A stretch of DNA of 64,000 nucleotides from Wurfbainia villosa (GCA_025175895.1 CM046000.1:70482720-70546719), one strand, 5' to 3'; shown: positions 44,310 through 55,737, counted from the first letter of the stretch. Notes: a model not told the origin generated them from the sequence alone. A program made the numbers and translations.

Positions 44310-45006
44310 TTTAGAGTCACCTTCTGTGTGGCAGAGGCATACTACAACTTATTCAGCCAAATCACCTCTCGTTGTTTAGACGAGGATGTAATCACTCATT
44401 TCGGGATTAATGCTTTTATTATTTCTCAAACCAACGCTATTACTCCCCTCGACCCTTCGTCTTCTCCTTCCTTTTCCAAGGAGGAATATGGTCATTCTTC
44501 CCCTTCTATAAATTTCCACTATGAGTCTTGCTACTCTTATCCTACCTTCATAGCTTCTGCAGGGCACCCTATTTACATAAGCTCTGGCTCTGACTTCCCC
44601 GACTCGAATTCCTTTTACACGGGTTCCTCGGATGACTCATCCACTCATTCTACAGTTGCTTCAACATATTGCTCTCCTCCTCCTCCGACTCTAGATGATA
44701 CTACAGCTTCCAGTGCAAGAAGGTCTTTCCAGTCTCCCTTCCCCTCCTTCGCCAATCGGGTATGGAACACTTCTATGACCTGGGAACACATCGTGGGAGA
44801 TCCCAAGGCTCCAGCAATACTTCCCCCACTTCTCCCAGCTGCCGCCTTTCTTCATGTTCCTCCAGATTAAGTTCTTCCATTTCCCCGAACTAGAGCTCCA
44901 CATTCCTCACCCTGGGAACGAGGTAGATTCCACAGGGTCATTCAAGAACCTCCCTCTAAAGAGGAGTCTTCTGTCGACTCTCTCTGCAGTGCTAAACCTG
45001 TATAAA
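44310..45006 (+). pseudogene. Ser/Pro-rich reading frame, unknown
   Basis: The frame is open from the stop at 44307 with no ATG at its head, so it is a fragment or a downstream exon. It reads ITSRCLDEDVITHFGINAFI, then a long Ser/Thr/Pro-rich section, one stop at about 44868, and continues to TAA at about 45004, where AATAAAATTT follows. No domain is recognised. It may belong to the same unit as the coiled-coil frame just upstream. Confidence 0.35.
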
Positions 45007-45365
45007 TAAAATTTTAATTGATGTAACAGTTACTTCTCGTATTTATAAAAAGAAGGAAATATTTAAGCTTATCCTGGTTGTTTTTTGCTTTCTTCGAATA
45101 TTCTTAAAAGAACGCCTTTGACGATAATTGGTCTATTCTATAGGGGTGACCCCGCATAGCAAAATTTAGGAATGTTTTCAGAAAATGACTAGCCTTAGAA
45201 TTAAACTGTATTTGCTTCGTATCTACCTTTCCCAAGGGATACGACTAGTCTTTTTAGAATTAATGCATTCAACTACTCCCGCTACTATCCCTACATCTTC
45301 CCATCTTATCTACCTTTACTATCTTCGCTTCCCAAGAGGTGTAATTAATACCCCCCTTTCTTTTC

Positions 45366-45373
45366 TATAAAAA
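45366..45373 (+). promoter_or_regulatory. TATA box upstream of a small reading frame
   Basis: TATAAAAA, about 100 bp before the ATG at 45465. A second similar arrangement occurs at 48334. Inferred from motif and spacing. Confidence 0.4.
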
Positions 45374-45464
45374 ACCCCTAACATAACCTTCACCCAACAC
45401 ATCTCTTTGTTCTTCTACTTTAGCTGATGCACTTCTCTCTTCTTCTACCTCTACCCTAGAGGGC

Positions 45465-45761
45465 ATGTTAGAGCAGGGTAGCAACTCTCCTTCTTTGGAT
45501 GGGTAGACTGAAGAGCAACGCCGTATGGAAGAACTAGAAGAACTTGTTAAGGACCTGAGGAGGCATCTACAATCAGCATCCACCCGTAGCTACACCCTAT
45601 GCCAGGAGCTGGCGGTGGCCCAAAGGGTCTTATCCAAGCACATATTTATACAACAATCCTACCTCAAGCAACTGCTCAACGCCAAGTTTGGGGGCAAACA
45701 AGCCCCAATGACACCTCTAGAGAAAATAATCCGTCAAGCTCCTTTGTTCCCCATAGAGTGA
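45465..45761 (+). pseudogene. Small helical reading frame, one stop, unknown
   Basis: ATG at 45465 (MLEQGSNSPSLDG), a TAG after 14 codons, then an open frame EELEELVKDLRRHLQ ... QAPLFPIE to the TGA at about 45759. The Leu/Glu/Gln heptad-like content suggests a short coiled coil. An AATAAAATTCC follows near 45810. No family is recognised. A TATA box sits 100 bp upstream, so it may once have been a transcription unit. Confidence 0.35.
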
Positions 45762-46184
45762 ACTTTTCGTTATTTTCTTTTGAAGAGTTGTAGTGTCTTT
45801 TCCTTTATTAATAAAATTCCTCTTATAAAAACTGTGTATGTCTATTCTCACCGAATGAACATTCTTCTAAACTAAATAAAATATTCCAGCATCACTTGTA
45901 AATCTGACACTTACTATTTTTTCAGGCCACCACCCCATTCAGTATTATAGTGTCAATTCATCAAACAAACTCTCTTCCATTATATATATATAATTCCAGC
46001 CCAGAATAAGTTTCGATTATAGCAAAGAAAGATAGAAAGAAAGAGAAGTAACCTCACCTTTTCCCGGTAAGTCAGAACAAGGGTAGTTACTATTACCATC
46101 TCCTGATAACACTTCCCTATCATTCTCATGATTCACTTCATAATAATTATGGCCTGCCTCAGAGATAAGCTAGAAAAAATAGAA
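45762..46184. other. No gene seen
   Basis: AT-rich sequence with a possible polyadenylation signal at its left end and a short TA run near 45980. Nothing else is recognised. Confidence 0.5.
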
Positions 46185-48235
46185 ATGACTTGACCCGGAA
46201 TTTGGCCTGGTCAAATTGAAAACAATATTTCACACTTCTTCATAAGTATTTCGGCTTTGAACCCAATTACTCTCTTCTACTTCCACACGGGAGTAATAAT
46301 TTGGCTCGAGGGTCATTTGAGAGAAAATAACAACACTTCATCAAATCATCTACCTTAAACCCAGCTCCTCCTCTCTGCCACCACATGGGGATAATGGCTT
46401 GGTTCGAGGGTCAGCCAAAAGAATAGTGACGACCTGACCCAGGGCTTCACCTAGTCAGGTCGGAATAATTTTTTACTCTGCCATTATTTCTTCAGTGCAT
46501 CTCCCTTGAACCCAACTCCTCCGTTCCGCCACCACACGGGGATAATTTCTTGACTTGGAGACAAGCAGAAAGAATTGTGATGACCTGACTCAGGGCTTCG
46601 CCTGGTCAGATCGGAATAATTTTTTACTTCATTTTTTGTTCTTCAGTGCATCTACCTTGAACCCAACTCCTCCGTTCTACCACTATACGGGGATAATTGC
46701 TTGACTTGGAGACAAGCAGAAAGAATTGTGATGACCTGACTTAGGGCTTCACCTAGTTAGGTCGGAATAATTTTTTACTCCATCGTTTGTTCTTCAGTGC
46801 ATCTACCTTGAACCCAACTCCTCCGTTCCGCCACCACACGGGGATAATTACTTGACTTGGAGACAAGCAGAAAGAATTGTGACGACCTGACTCAGGGCTT
46901 CGCCTGGTCAGGTCGAAATAATTTTTTACTCCGCCATTTGTTCTTCAGTGCATCTACCTTGAACCCAACACCTCCGTTCCGCCACCACACGGGGATAATT
47001 ACTTGACTTAGAGACAAGAAGAATGAATTGTGACGACCTGACTCAATGCTTCGCTTGGTCAGAATAATTTTTTATTCTGCCATTTGTTCTTCAGTGCATC
47101 TACCTTAAACCCAACTCCTCCGTTCTTCCTCCACACGGGGATAGTTGCTTGACTTGGAGACAAGCAGCACAATTTGTGATGACCTGACTCTGGGCTTCGC
47201 CTTGTCAGGTCAGAATAATTTTTACTCCGCCATTTTTATTGGTACATTAGCTTGGAACCATAACTATTCCATTCCACCACCGTACGGGGATAATGTTTTC
47301 GACAAATATCGAGCCGTGACAAGTGTGGCGATCTGATCTAGGGCTTCGCCGCATCAAATCAGAATGCATTTTTTACTCTATCGTTCTTCACAAGTGTATC
47401 TACCTTAAACCCTACTTCTCCATTCCGCAACCGCATGGGGATGACGACTCCGGCTGATAGCAGGCCATTAAAATGTGACGACCCGATCTAGGGCTTTACC
47501 AATCAAATCGAAATGATTTTTTTTATTATGCTATTTTTCTCAGGTGTAGTTACCTTAAACCCTACTCCTCTGTTCCACAATCACATGGGGACGACGACTC
47601 CGGCTAATACATGGCCATGAAAATGTGACGACCTAATATAGGGCTTTGCCTAATTAGGTCGGAATTAAATTTTTACTCTGCCACTCTTCACAGGGGTTGC
47701 TACCATGAACCATAATCCTCTTTTCTACAACCACACGGGAATAACAACTCCGGCTGATATTGGGCCATGAAAATGTGACGACCTAATCCAGGGCTTTCCC
47801 AATCAGGTTGGAATGAATTTTTTAATCTGTCGCTCTTCACAGGTGTTGATACGTTGAATCCTACTCCTCCATTCTGCAACCGCACGGGGATGATTGCTTT
47901 GGTTGATACCAAGCCATAAAAATTTGACGACCAAATCTCGGGCTTTGCCTAATCAGGTTGGAATGAATTTTTTTACTCCGTCGCTCTTCACAGGTGTTGC
48001 TACCTTTGACCCTACTCCTCTGTTCCACAATCGCATGGGGATGAAGGGTTCGGCTGATACTGGGCCATGAAAATGTGACGACTTAACCCAGGTCTTTTTC
48101 CAATCAAGTCGGAATGAATTTTTTACTCTGCCACTCTTCACAGGTGTTGCTACCTTGAACCCTACTCCTCTGTTCCACAACTGCACGGGGATGATGACTT
48201 TGGCTAATACCAAGCCATGAAGAAGACAAATAATG
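46185..48235 (+). repeat. Tandem array, ~150-bp unit, about 13 copies, each with a hairpin
   Basis: Marker GGGCTT recurs every 145-156 bp, for example with arms starting at 46431, 46582, 46733, 46884, 47181, 47630 and 48080. Units share CTACCTTGAACCCAACTCCTCC, CACACGGGGAT and the hairpin GACCTGAC...GTCAGGTC closed over GGGCTTCGCC. The left units are CCTGACTCAGG-like and the right units CCTAATCCAGG-like, so divergence grows along the array. No stable reading frame runs through it. It ends about 100 bp before a TATA box at 48334. Short antisense frames in it come from the repeat. Confidence 0.88.
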
Positions 48236-48333
48236 CTTTAAATCACCTACTATCTCATATTTTGATCTCTTTTTAGGGGCCCACCTCCCTGCTTTTGAAG
48301 CCAAATTCATATCATAAGCATACCCCTACCCTT

Positions 48334-48340
48334 TATATAG
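48334..48340 (+). promoter_or_regulatory. TATA box after the 150-bp array
   Basis: TTTATATAGGACTC about 135 bp before the ATG at 48473, with a pyrimidine-rich stretch between. Position suggests a promoter directly downstream of the array. This is inferred. Confidence 0.45.
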
Positions 48341-48472
48341 GACTCTTCATCTCCCCTCCTCTTCACTTTCGACTCCTTTCGCTTTCAGCACCTCTCCTTA
48401 TTCCTCCGCTTGCTAGAAATTATCCTGCTTCCTTCGAACAACTTCCTCATTTTCTCTTCTTCTGAAGCCAAG

Positions 48473-49379
48473 ATGAAATCTCTTCTTCAACAACTGATGA
48501 CGGAATATCGTCGTGAGCTTGGAAGGAGCAACAATCAGCCACCTCTTACCACCACATCACCGCCCCTTGTTTCGTCTCCCTTTGTATCCCCCGTCATTGA
48601 TCTAGCATCCATGTCTCCTCGTCGTTCATCGGTAACTTCATCTCTTGTCATTTCACCTTTGTCCATTGTGAACTCCCAACCACAACAACCTTCTCCGCTT
48701 TCCTCTCCGACATTATCACCAAACTCTAGCCTTTTGGCTCCTCCGCCTTCGATTTTGGGTGGCCCTTGGCCACCTCCACTTTTTTTGTAGACCCAAATTG
48801 AATTGAGGAGATCTGCACGCCGACGACTGTAGGGAGAAGAGACTACTTCTCTCGATTCTTCTTCTTCCTCCGCACTTCCCCTAGAATTAGAATTGGTTCC
48901 AGCTAAATTTCAACTATCTTCGCCTTTATAATTCCGATAGTGTTCTCATCGTCTTCCCCACAAAATCTTATTTCAGAAGGCCTTTCTCCATGGCCTAGTT
49001 TAGAACCTGGCTCTGGCCTCCATCCTTCTACCAGTGAAAAGCCAGCAATAATTGTACCCCTTTCGGCCACCAGTCTTCCTTCAACTTCATCTCTTATTCC
49101 ATTGTCTACATTGTTGGAAACACTCAACCCCTTCATTCTCTCTTCCTTTCCTTCTCCCGAGGGTTCCCCTTCCTCCCTCATCCATTAGGTCATTCGACAA
49201 CCACCATCAAGCTCCCCCTTTTTCGCTCTTGCTTCCATGAACCTTCTAGCAACGACTCTCTTTGCTGCCACTTATACATCTTCCTTCTCCTCAAGAATCC
49301 ACTCTCCCTCTCAAGGTATCCCCCCTCCTCTTCTGGGGTCACTAGCACAACCTTCCGTGTTGCCCCCTTCTTGCCCATC
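48473..49379 (+). pseudogene. Ser/Pro-rich reading frame, unknown
   Basis: From the ATG at 48473 (MKSLLQQLMTEYRREL) a frame rich in Ser, Pro and Thr runs to TAG at about 48788. Further Ser/Pro-rich stretches appear in shifted frames to about 49380 (for example 48940-49188, LEPGSGLHPSTSEKP). The composition bias stays the same while the frame changes, suggesting one decayed protein. No domain is recognised. It likely continues into the coiled-coil frame at 49380. Confidence 0.4.
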
Positions 49380-50350
49380 ATGAGTGAGTCCGCTCCTTTA
49401 GTGGCCTCCAATCCTTCTTCTTCCTCTAACAAGAATGCTCAAATCCTAAATTTAGAGGAGCATATTCTGCGAATGGAGAGCCTGCGCCATACCTTTGAGC
49501 TGGTAATCATTATCGGCTACCTTTGTATACATTTTCGGCCATGACTTCCTTCTCAATCTTCCACTTTCAGGTGATGGTGAATTATTAAGAGCTAGACCGC
49601 TCCTTCTCTCAATACAAAGCCCAATTGCAACAATAGAACCAAAAGCAAACAGAAGATCAGACTGCCTTGAGAGATAGAGAGAACTTCTTACTACAATAAT
49701 TAGCCCACTGCCAAAACCAACTGGCCGAAGCCCACCGTCAAAGATAGGAGGATGTTGAGGCCATAGCAACCCTCCAAAGCCAATGATAAAATGATGCAAA
49801 AACTATAGCAACCCTTCAATGCGCTAAGCAAAAAGATGACAATACCACTACCTCCAGGGATAGAGAAAATTCCTTGTCACAAAAAGTGGTTGGCTATCAG
49901 AGCTAAATAGCTGAATTCTAACAACGGAGGGAGGAGGATGCAAAAACTATAGCATCCCTTCGAAGTCAACAACAGAAGCATGCAGAGACGATATTGACCC
50001 TCCAATGTGAGACACAAAGAAGCGAGAATATGATATCCATCCTCCAGACCCGATTGAGAAAGGAGCTACACGAAAATTCAACTTTAATAATAGCTAAGGA
50101 TCACGCTCACTCCCAAATCCACAAGCAAGAAACCTCTCTACAGCAATTGAAGAGTGAAATCGCCCATACCCGGGCTTACACTGAGGCAGTGGAGGGGATT
50201 TCAGCTTCCATTTGTCAATATATGATGGACATGTCATGTCACACCACGAGAGTATGCCGAGCCAAAAAGCAAACGGACAACATCTCCCTTGTATGTGGTA
50301 ACATATCCTTGTTGATACAAGGCCTTTCGGCCACATTCACACAAACATAA
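49380..50350 (+). pseudogene. Coiled-coil reading frame with a probable 68-bp intron
   Basis: ATG at 49380 (MSESAPLVASN), then NLEEHILRMESLRHTFEL. A GT at 49503 and AG at 49570 bound a 68-bp T-rich segment with stops, and joining them continues the protein as VMVNY and a long Gln/Glu/Leu-rich coiled coil with a repeated DAKTIATLQ-like unit (about 49750-50000). At least six stops interrupt it, mostly TAG/TAA where CAG/CAA would fit. The open C-terminal part is 49994-50350, ending TFTQT. I do not recognise the family. Gypsy-associated plant ORFs with long coiled coils are one possibility. Confidence 0.45.
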
Positions 50351-51776
50351 ATAAATATATCTATATCAAAACATAGCGGAAACCATCACAACATAATAAC
50401 AAACTCACAACAATGCATACTGACATAAAAATCCATAACAAACACAAGTGTACACCAACCAACAAGTCCACAACAGGAAACATCATAAAAACTCCAAATA
50501 CATAGTAAAGTATATGAAAAAACCAAGATATCCATGAAAGCCTTGGAAGTGAGATGGGTTGGATCAGCTAGCGATGCTCTAAGCTATTACCAAGACTTCT
50601 ACCTATTACTTGGGCGACAAGAAAACTCAAGGTATGTGGTGATGAGTATAAACTCAGCGGTAATATGAAAGAACATGTATATATCAAATATCACATGTAA
50701 TTCAACGATATAACCTAAAGGTACATCAGGTATACACTAATATAGCATATATATATACAATCATATACCAACTAAACAAATGAACAATGTAAAGTGCAAA
50801 CATACCTGAAAGTCAGCTACGCTACACTCATCCAATCTGAGCATATATCCACAATATACAATAATAAATCTTGTCTAACTCATACTACATCATGATACTA
50901 GTCAAAGATATGCAATAGTTCGACCAACTCATACACAGGTATCCCAGACACACCATATAACAAATGCAAGTATCATGTATGATGATGTACAAACAAATGC
51001 AACATCACAATAGACATACATATAGACTACATCTATATATATACTAATCACAACAATCCATATATATGTATATATATATATATGTCAATATGCAAAATGC
51101 CATAAGAACACGACAATGTAGAATGCAAGGTCATGCTTGCTCACCCTAACCGCTACCATGACCCTAGTGTGGCCTAGGTGGCTCGACATGACAACTGTCC
51201 CAACTCAACACCAACCACTACTCTCAAGTGCCCAAGTGGGCAGTATGAACAAGTAGCATATAAGCGTAAAGAGCTAGCTACACAATGGGGGTCCCTGCTG
51301 TTGGCCACTCCGATAGTCACTACCCATGAGTGGTCGAGTGCCACACACATAGGACAACTGCACGCGACTCCAACTACCACCGTCTATAGTGGTAGAGTGC
51401 GGCACAACAAATGCTCTGGTCTCACACTAGCTACTACTACCATGAGTAACCGCGAAGGTAGGATGACTGACGACACTCTCGACAATAAGGGAGACCAAGT
51501 TGCTAGCACATGTAAATGACATGAATGCATAGTCACACATACAGACATCCACCACAGACTCTTTATTCTATAAAGAGTCATACTAATCTGATCAACAGAC
51601 TCTCTATCCTATAAGGAGAGGCATACTCAATTGATCACAACCAAACTAGGACCACCAGTTCGTAGCGACACTCTATCCAAAATCCACATGACCATACATA
51701 AACACATGATCAGAAATGGGTACGCAACATAAGGATTTATCATAAGATTGAATTCTTTGTTTAGGACATTACCCAC
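50351..51776 (-). repeat. Probable reverse-oriented LTR remnant
   Basis: The + strand is strikingly A/C-rich. Its complement is G/T-rich and resembles the U5-side sequence of the chromovirus LTRs at 5831 and 11561 (TTTCCGCTATGTTTTGATATAG near its end, compare TTCCGTTGTATATG at 8846). There is no PBS or TG/CA end on the left, so it is truncated. GC-richer short repeats lie at 51170-51500, and an (AAT)n run at about 51825-51875 lies just beyond. Confidence 0.35.
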
Positions 51777-51824
51777 TGTCAAGTCTCGAAAAAAAAAAAA
51801 TGCAGTCATCGAAGATGATAAAAT

Positions 51825-51875
51825 AATAATAATAATAATAATAAAATAATAACAATAATAACAATAATAAAATGA
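51825..51875 (+). repeat. (AAT)n microsatellite
   Basis: AATAATAAT run with AAC interruptions, followed by AAAATGATAAAAAT. It lies about 50 bp upstream of the TATA box. Confidence 0.8.
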
Positions 51876-52758
51876 TAAAAATACACGGGCGTATGTCATT
51901 GGAAAAGGAGGATAAATTTCGGGGTCTATTTATACCCTAAGTAAGCGCAGTTGAGGGGCATAAAGGGGAAAAATCCTAAACCCATTTAACCGGCCGAACC
52001 CTTTTCTTTTCTTTTTCTTTTTCCCTTCTTTTTCTATCGCGTGCCCCATCTTCTATTCGCGAGCCGCCGCAGACGTCGAAAGGGGCGATCGATGAAACCC
52101 TTCCTACGGAGACGACGCTAAGCCGCCGGAGCTACACCGACCCTCCTCCCTCATCTTCACGGTAAGTAATCTCTGGCTAGGGATGGCGAGGGCGGAGAGT
52201 TTAGTAGGTTTTTGTTTGGGGCTTTAGCGGCGGGATGGTGTCGGGATGTCAAGATTTAATCGGGTCTGAGCATTGGGTTTCCAGATTGAGTTCTAGCAGG
52301 GTTTAGGGGAGGATTTTCGGTAGTATTGGAATGGACTGAGCTATAGAAACCGGTGGAGCTTGGTTTCCCATCGGCGTGAAGGAGGTGAGGAGCAGAGAGA
52401 TCCCGGGAGGTGGTTAGGGATTTAAATCTTTGGGCTGTAATGGGAATTCTGGATGGGAGGTGATCGGACCCGGTGGATTAGGGTGCTCAGAAATGGAATG
52501 GGTAAAATAGATTTTTATAGGAGGGAAGGGGATCGGATTATGATCTTAGGATCGCTGTTGTTGAATTGATGTTAATAGATGTAATGAGTAGTTTGTTTGA
52601 AAGAAATCAGCATGCTGGGGTGGATATAAATATGTATGTACATGAGCATTATGTCCGTAGATGATTCTTGCTATATTTGTTATCGGTCAGCATGTTTAGT
52701 TAATCCTTCATAAGTTTTTCTTAATGCTGTAAATGATATGTAATATGTGATAAATATC

Positions 52759-52786
52759 ATCTACCTGTGTATGAGTTCAGATGCTA

Positions 52787-52840
<54 letters not shown>

Positions 52841-53200
52841 TGGTTTAGTTATCATCTACCTGTGTATGAGGTTGGATACTATATGTATATGTGTGTACTT
52901 ACCATCTACCTGTTTATGAGGTTAGATGCTATATATAGATATAGATATATATAATTGTTCACCCATGATGTTTACTATTATTATTTTTAGTTAATTGTTC
53001 ATCCAAATCTTTCTTGTGCCCTGATGTTATGTAAATAACTTATACTATCATCTACCTGTGTGTGAGGTTAGATGTTATATGTATATGTGTGTAATTATCA
53101 TCTACCTGTGTATGAGGTTAGATGCTATATGTATATGGGCGTAATTACCATCTACCTGTGTATGAGGTTAGATGTTATATATTTAGTTATAAATGCTCAC
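52759..53200 (+). repeat. ~50-bp tandem repeat with a TA microsatellite
   Basis: CATCTACCTGTGTATGAGGT recurs near 52759, 52853, 52899, 53047, 53100 and 53148, usually followed by TAGATGCTATATGTATATG. A pure (TA)n run spans about 52791-52836. Confidence 0.8.
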
Positions 53201-54047
53201 CCATGATGTTCTATGTTATCCTTCTGTGACTGAGTATGATAGAAAATGACAGAAATTCTTTATTTAGCTAACTGTATGTACATGAGCATTAGTGGTGCCT
53301 GGACAGGTTGGGTTTCCCGGGGTTGAGCTCCGAGGAGGGCCCACCCAAATTGACAGATTGACTGATGACTGATGATTGATTCCCTTAATTTCTTTCTAGA
53401 GGTACCTCAGGATTGCACAAGAAAATAAGGTATTTGACTGGCTCATCATGTTAAATGCATAATGCGAGGTACCACGAGGGTTTATGTTTAGGTACAGTTA
53501 GCATAACAGAAAGGCATGATTGGGTTCGCAGTACTTGTTATAAAGGCATGTTGCTAAAAGTATTGGTTATGTTATATACTGACTTACAGAAAGTGTAATA
53601 ATAAAATGTATGTTGAGCTACAATAGTTTACATTTACAGTTGAAGAGATATAGGTTTCCTGTTGAATTTTCCTCCCTGTGTTGTATCCCTATCATTGATC
53701 TACTTACTGGGTTGTGAACTCATGATTTCACATAATATTTTTAGGTAGGGAACAAGAATCCCAGATTGTGATGCAAGAAGCAGAGGTGGTGTAACTGAGG
53801 AGATGATGATAAGCATGGCACACATTGTCCGGGACATCTATGATACAAGGTTTCCAGTTTGAGAGGAGTTGATTTTGATGTTCTATTTTTCTTCAGTTTG
53901 AGAGGGTATAGTGTGTGTAGTTGAGACTGCTAAACTGAATGGAATAAAATAAATTTGGTGTCGGGTGTTCCGATCTTGTGTATAATGGGTAATATTGATG
54001 TGTCATTTGGGATTAAGTATATGCATACTGGGTTAGGTCTTTTCAGT

Positions 54048-54059
54048 TGGTATCAGAGC
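54048..54059 (+). other. Primer-binding site of the right-hand chromovirus
   Basis: TGGTATCAGAGC two bases after the LTR end, initiator tRNA-Met type, as usual for chromoviruses. Confidence 0.88.
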
Positions 54060-54231
54060 GAATGATCCTAAAGGACAGTGTGTGCATGCAATCTCATCAA
54101 GGACTCAGATACATCCATCCCCACATTTGTAAGCTTTAAATTTACTTTTCAAGTAGTAGTCTTAATGTAATCATGTTTAAGTTTATGTATAAATTGGAGA
54201 TAACGATGCAGGTATCGGGTTTTATAGGAGA

Positions 54232-55135
54232 ATGGCGGGCCGAAGAAACAATGGTGAAGTGGGGCAGAGTAGTCAGTTTCTCGCTGAGCTTGCCGCAATT
54301 ATGCAGGAATAGAGTCGGATTCAGGGAGAATAGATCCAACAGCTGTTGAGAGCCAGGGAGCATGGAAACACCCACAGTGTTCCCACAGCCAGTGTGAACC
54401 CAGTTTACAAGCAGTTCAAGGATCTTGGACCGACAGAGTTTAAGGAATCGCGCGATTGTTGCAGAAGGATGGATTCGATCATTGGAGACGATATATGACT
54501 TCATGCAGCTTACGGATGCTGACAAGGTGAGGTGCACCATATTCATGTTGCAGGGCGATGCTCGAATATGGTGGGAGGGTGCATGCTCAGCGGTGGATTT
54601 AGCTACAGTTACTTGGGTTGAATTCAAGGAGGTATTTTATGGTAAATACTTTACTGCTGACACCAGAACCCAAATGGCCAGGGAATTCCTAGAGCTTCAC
54701 CAAGGGGACCGGACAGTGGCTGAGTATGTCAAGGAATTCGAGAAGGGGCGGTATTTTGTACCTATGATTGCCAGTCAACCAGTAGAGGAGCTGAAACATT
54801 TTACTGAGGGATTGAGGGTAGCCATTTGCCATGATGTCAGGGTGAGCCGAGTTACCTCCTTCAAAGAGGCTGTGGATCAGGCTATGATGGCAGAGAGGGA
54901 TAGGAATGACATGATAAAGGAAGTACAGACTAAGAGGTCTAGTTACCAGGGAAGGGAACCTCTTGCGTCGAGTCAGAAGAAGTTTGCACCGAGCCAGTTT
55001 CGAGGCAAGCAACCATAGTTTCAAACGCTCCCACGACAGCGACCCCAGGAACCCCGACCAGTCAACCATACTGTCTTAAAGGGCAAAAGCAAAACTCAAT
55101 GTCCCAAGTGTGATAAGACTCATGCAGGTCAGTGT
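54232..55135 (+). pseudogene. Chromovirus gag
   Basis: ATG at 54232 (MAGRRNNGEVGQSS) with stops at about 54310 and 54331 and a frameshift near 54440. The main body (about 54440-55018) contains the retrotran_gag pattern WIRSLETIYDFM, GDARIWWEG, and FKEVFYGKYF through VAEYVKEFEKG. A stop at 55017 (TAG for Gln) precedes a basic spacer and CPKCDKTHAGQC just before the zinc knuckle. It would form the particle shell. Confidence 0.85.
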
Positions 55136-55737
55136 TTGGTGGGTACAGATGTGTGCTACAAGTGCAAGAAGTCTGGACACTTTGCTATGAACTGCCCTCA
55201 GCTCAAAGAGCCAACTAGAGGAAGGGTGTATGCTATGACACAGGAGCAGGTGGATCCGGATTTGGCCATCATCACAGGTAGAATTTCTATTGTCAACCTA
55301 CCTGCTCATGCCTTAATTGATTCGGGAGTTAAACCGGATTACAGTCAAGAACAAGTACCCGTTGCCTAGAATCGATGATCTGTTTGATCAACTACAGGGA
55401 GCAACGGTGTTCTCAAAGATTGACTTGAGGTTGGGGTACCACCAATTGAGGGTGAAAGGAGAAGATGTTCATAAAACTGCATTCAGAACCCGGTATGGTC
55501 ATTATGAGTTTCTAGTTATGCCGTTTGGGCTTACTAATGGCCCCACAGCCTCTATGGATTTGATGAACCAGATCTTCCATCCATACTTGGATCAGTTTGT
55601 GATTGTCTTTATCGATGATATACTAATTTATTCTCAGAGTCGTGAAGAGCACCGACAACATCTGACGCTGGTGCTGCAGACTCTGAAGGATAAGCGGTTA
55701 TACGCTAAGTTCAGCAAATGCGATTTTTGGTTGAGAC
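55136..55737 (+). pseudogene. Zinc knuckle, protease start and RT core, joined by deletion
   Basis: CYKCKKSGHFAMNC (about 55156-55197) is a canonical knuckle. The protease begins with ALIDSG (about 55312-55328) and then jumps into RT (RELNRITVKNKYPLPRIDDLFDQ), with a frame change at the joint. CGGGA at 55323-55327 fits both the protease and the RT sides, marking a microhomology deletion that removed the rest of protease and the first part of RT. RT then shows FSKIDLRLGYHQ, MPFGLTNGP and the VFIDDILIYS active site (about 55605-55635), and stops at the solo LTR. Confidence 0.87.

Larger units (their letters stand above)
51777..54045 (+). repeat. 5' LTR of the right-hand chromovirus (start uncertain)
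   Basis: The end at 54045 (GGTCTTTTCA) is fixed by the PBS. The start is uncertain. TATTTATA is at 51927-51934, a donor-like GGTAAGTAAT at 52161-52170, tandem repeats at 52759-53200 and an acceptor-like TTTTTAG ending at 53744. This is the same promoter-donor-repeats-acceptor plan as in the LTRs at 5831 and 11561, though the sequences differ. Confidence 0.65.

Noticed and set aside
44328..44870. Intact gene starting at 44328
   Set aside because: The codon there is GTG and the frame is open upstream only to a stop at 44307. A eukaryotic start is not supported, so it is listed as a fragment.
46185..48235. CRISPR-like appearance of regularly spaced repeats
   Set aside because: The units are contiguous and diverge by substitution, there are no unique spacers or cas genes, and the context is plant retrotransposons.
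43662..50350. Endogenous plant pararetrovirus
   Set aside because: No movement protein, coat, RT or virus-type tRNA primer region is seen in the block.
51178..51519. 113-residue frame in the A/C-rich block
   Set aside because: Composition follows the reversed LTR-like sequence, there is no domain, and an opposite-strand frame of similar length overlaps it.
52791..52836. TA run as a replication origin or matrix attachment site
   Set aside because: It is a simple microsatellite within an LTR tandem array, and nothing else supports either role.
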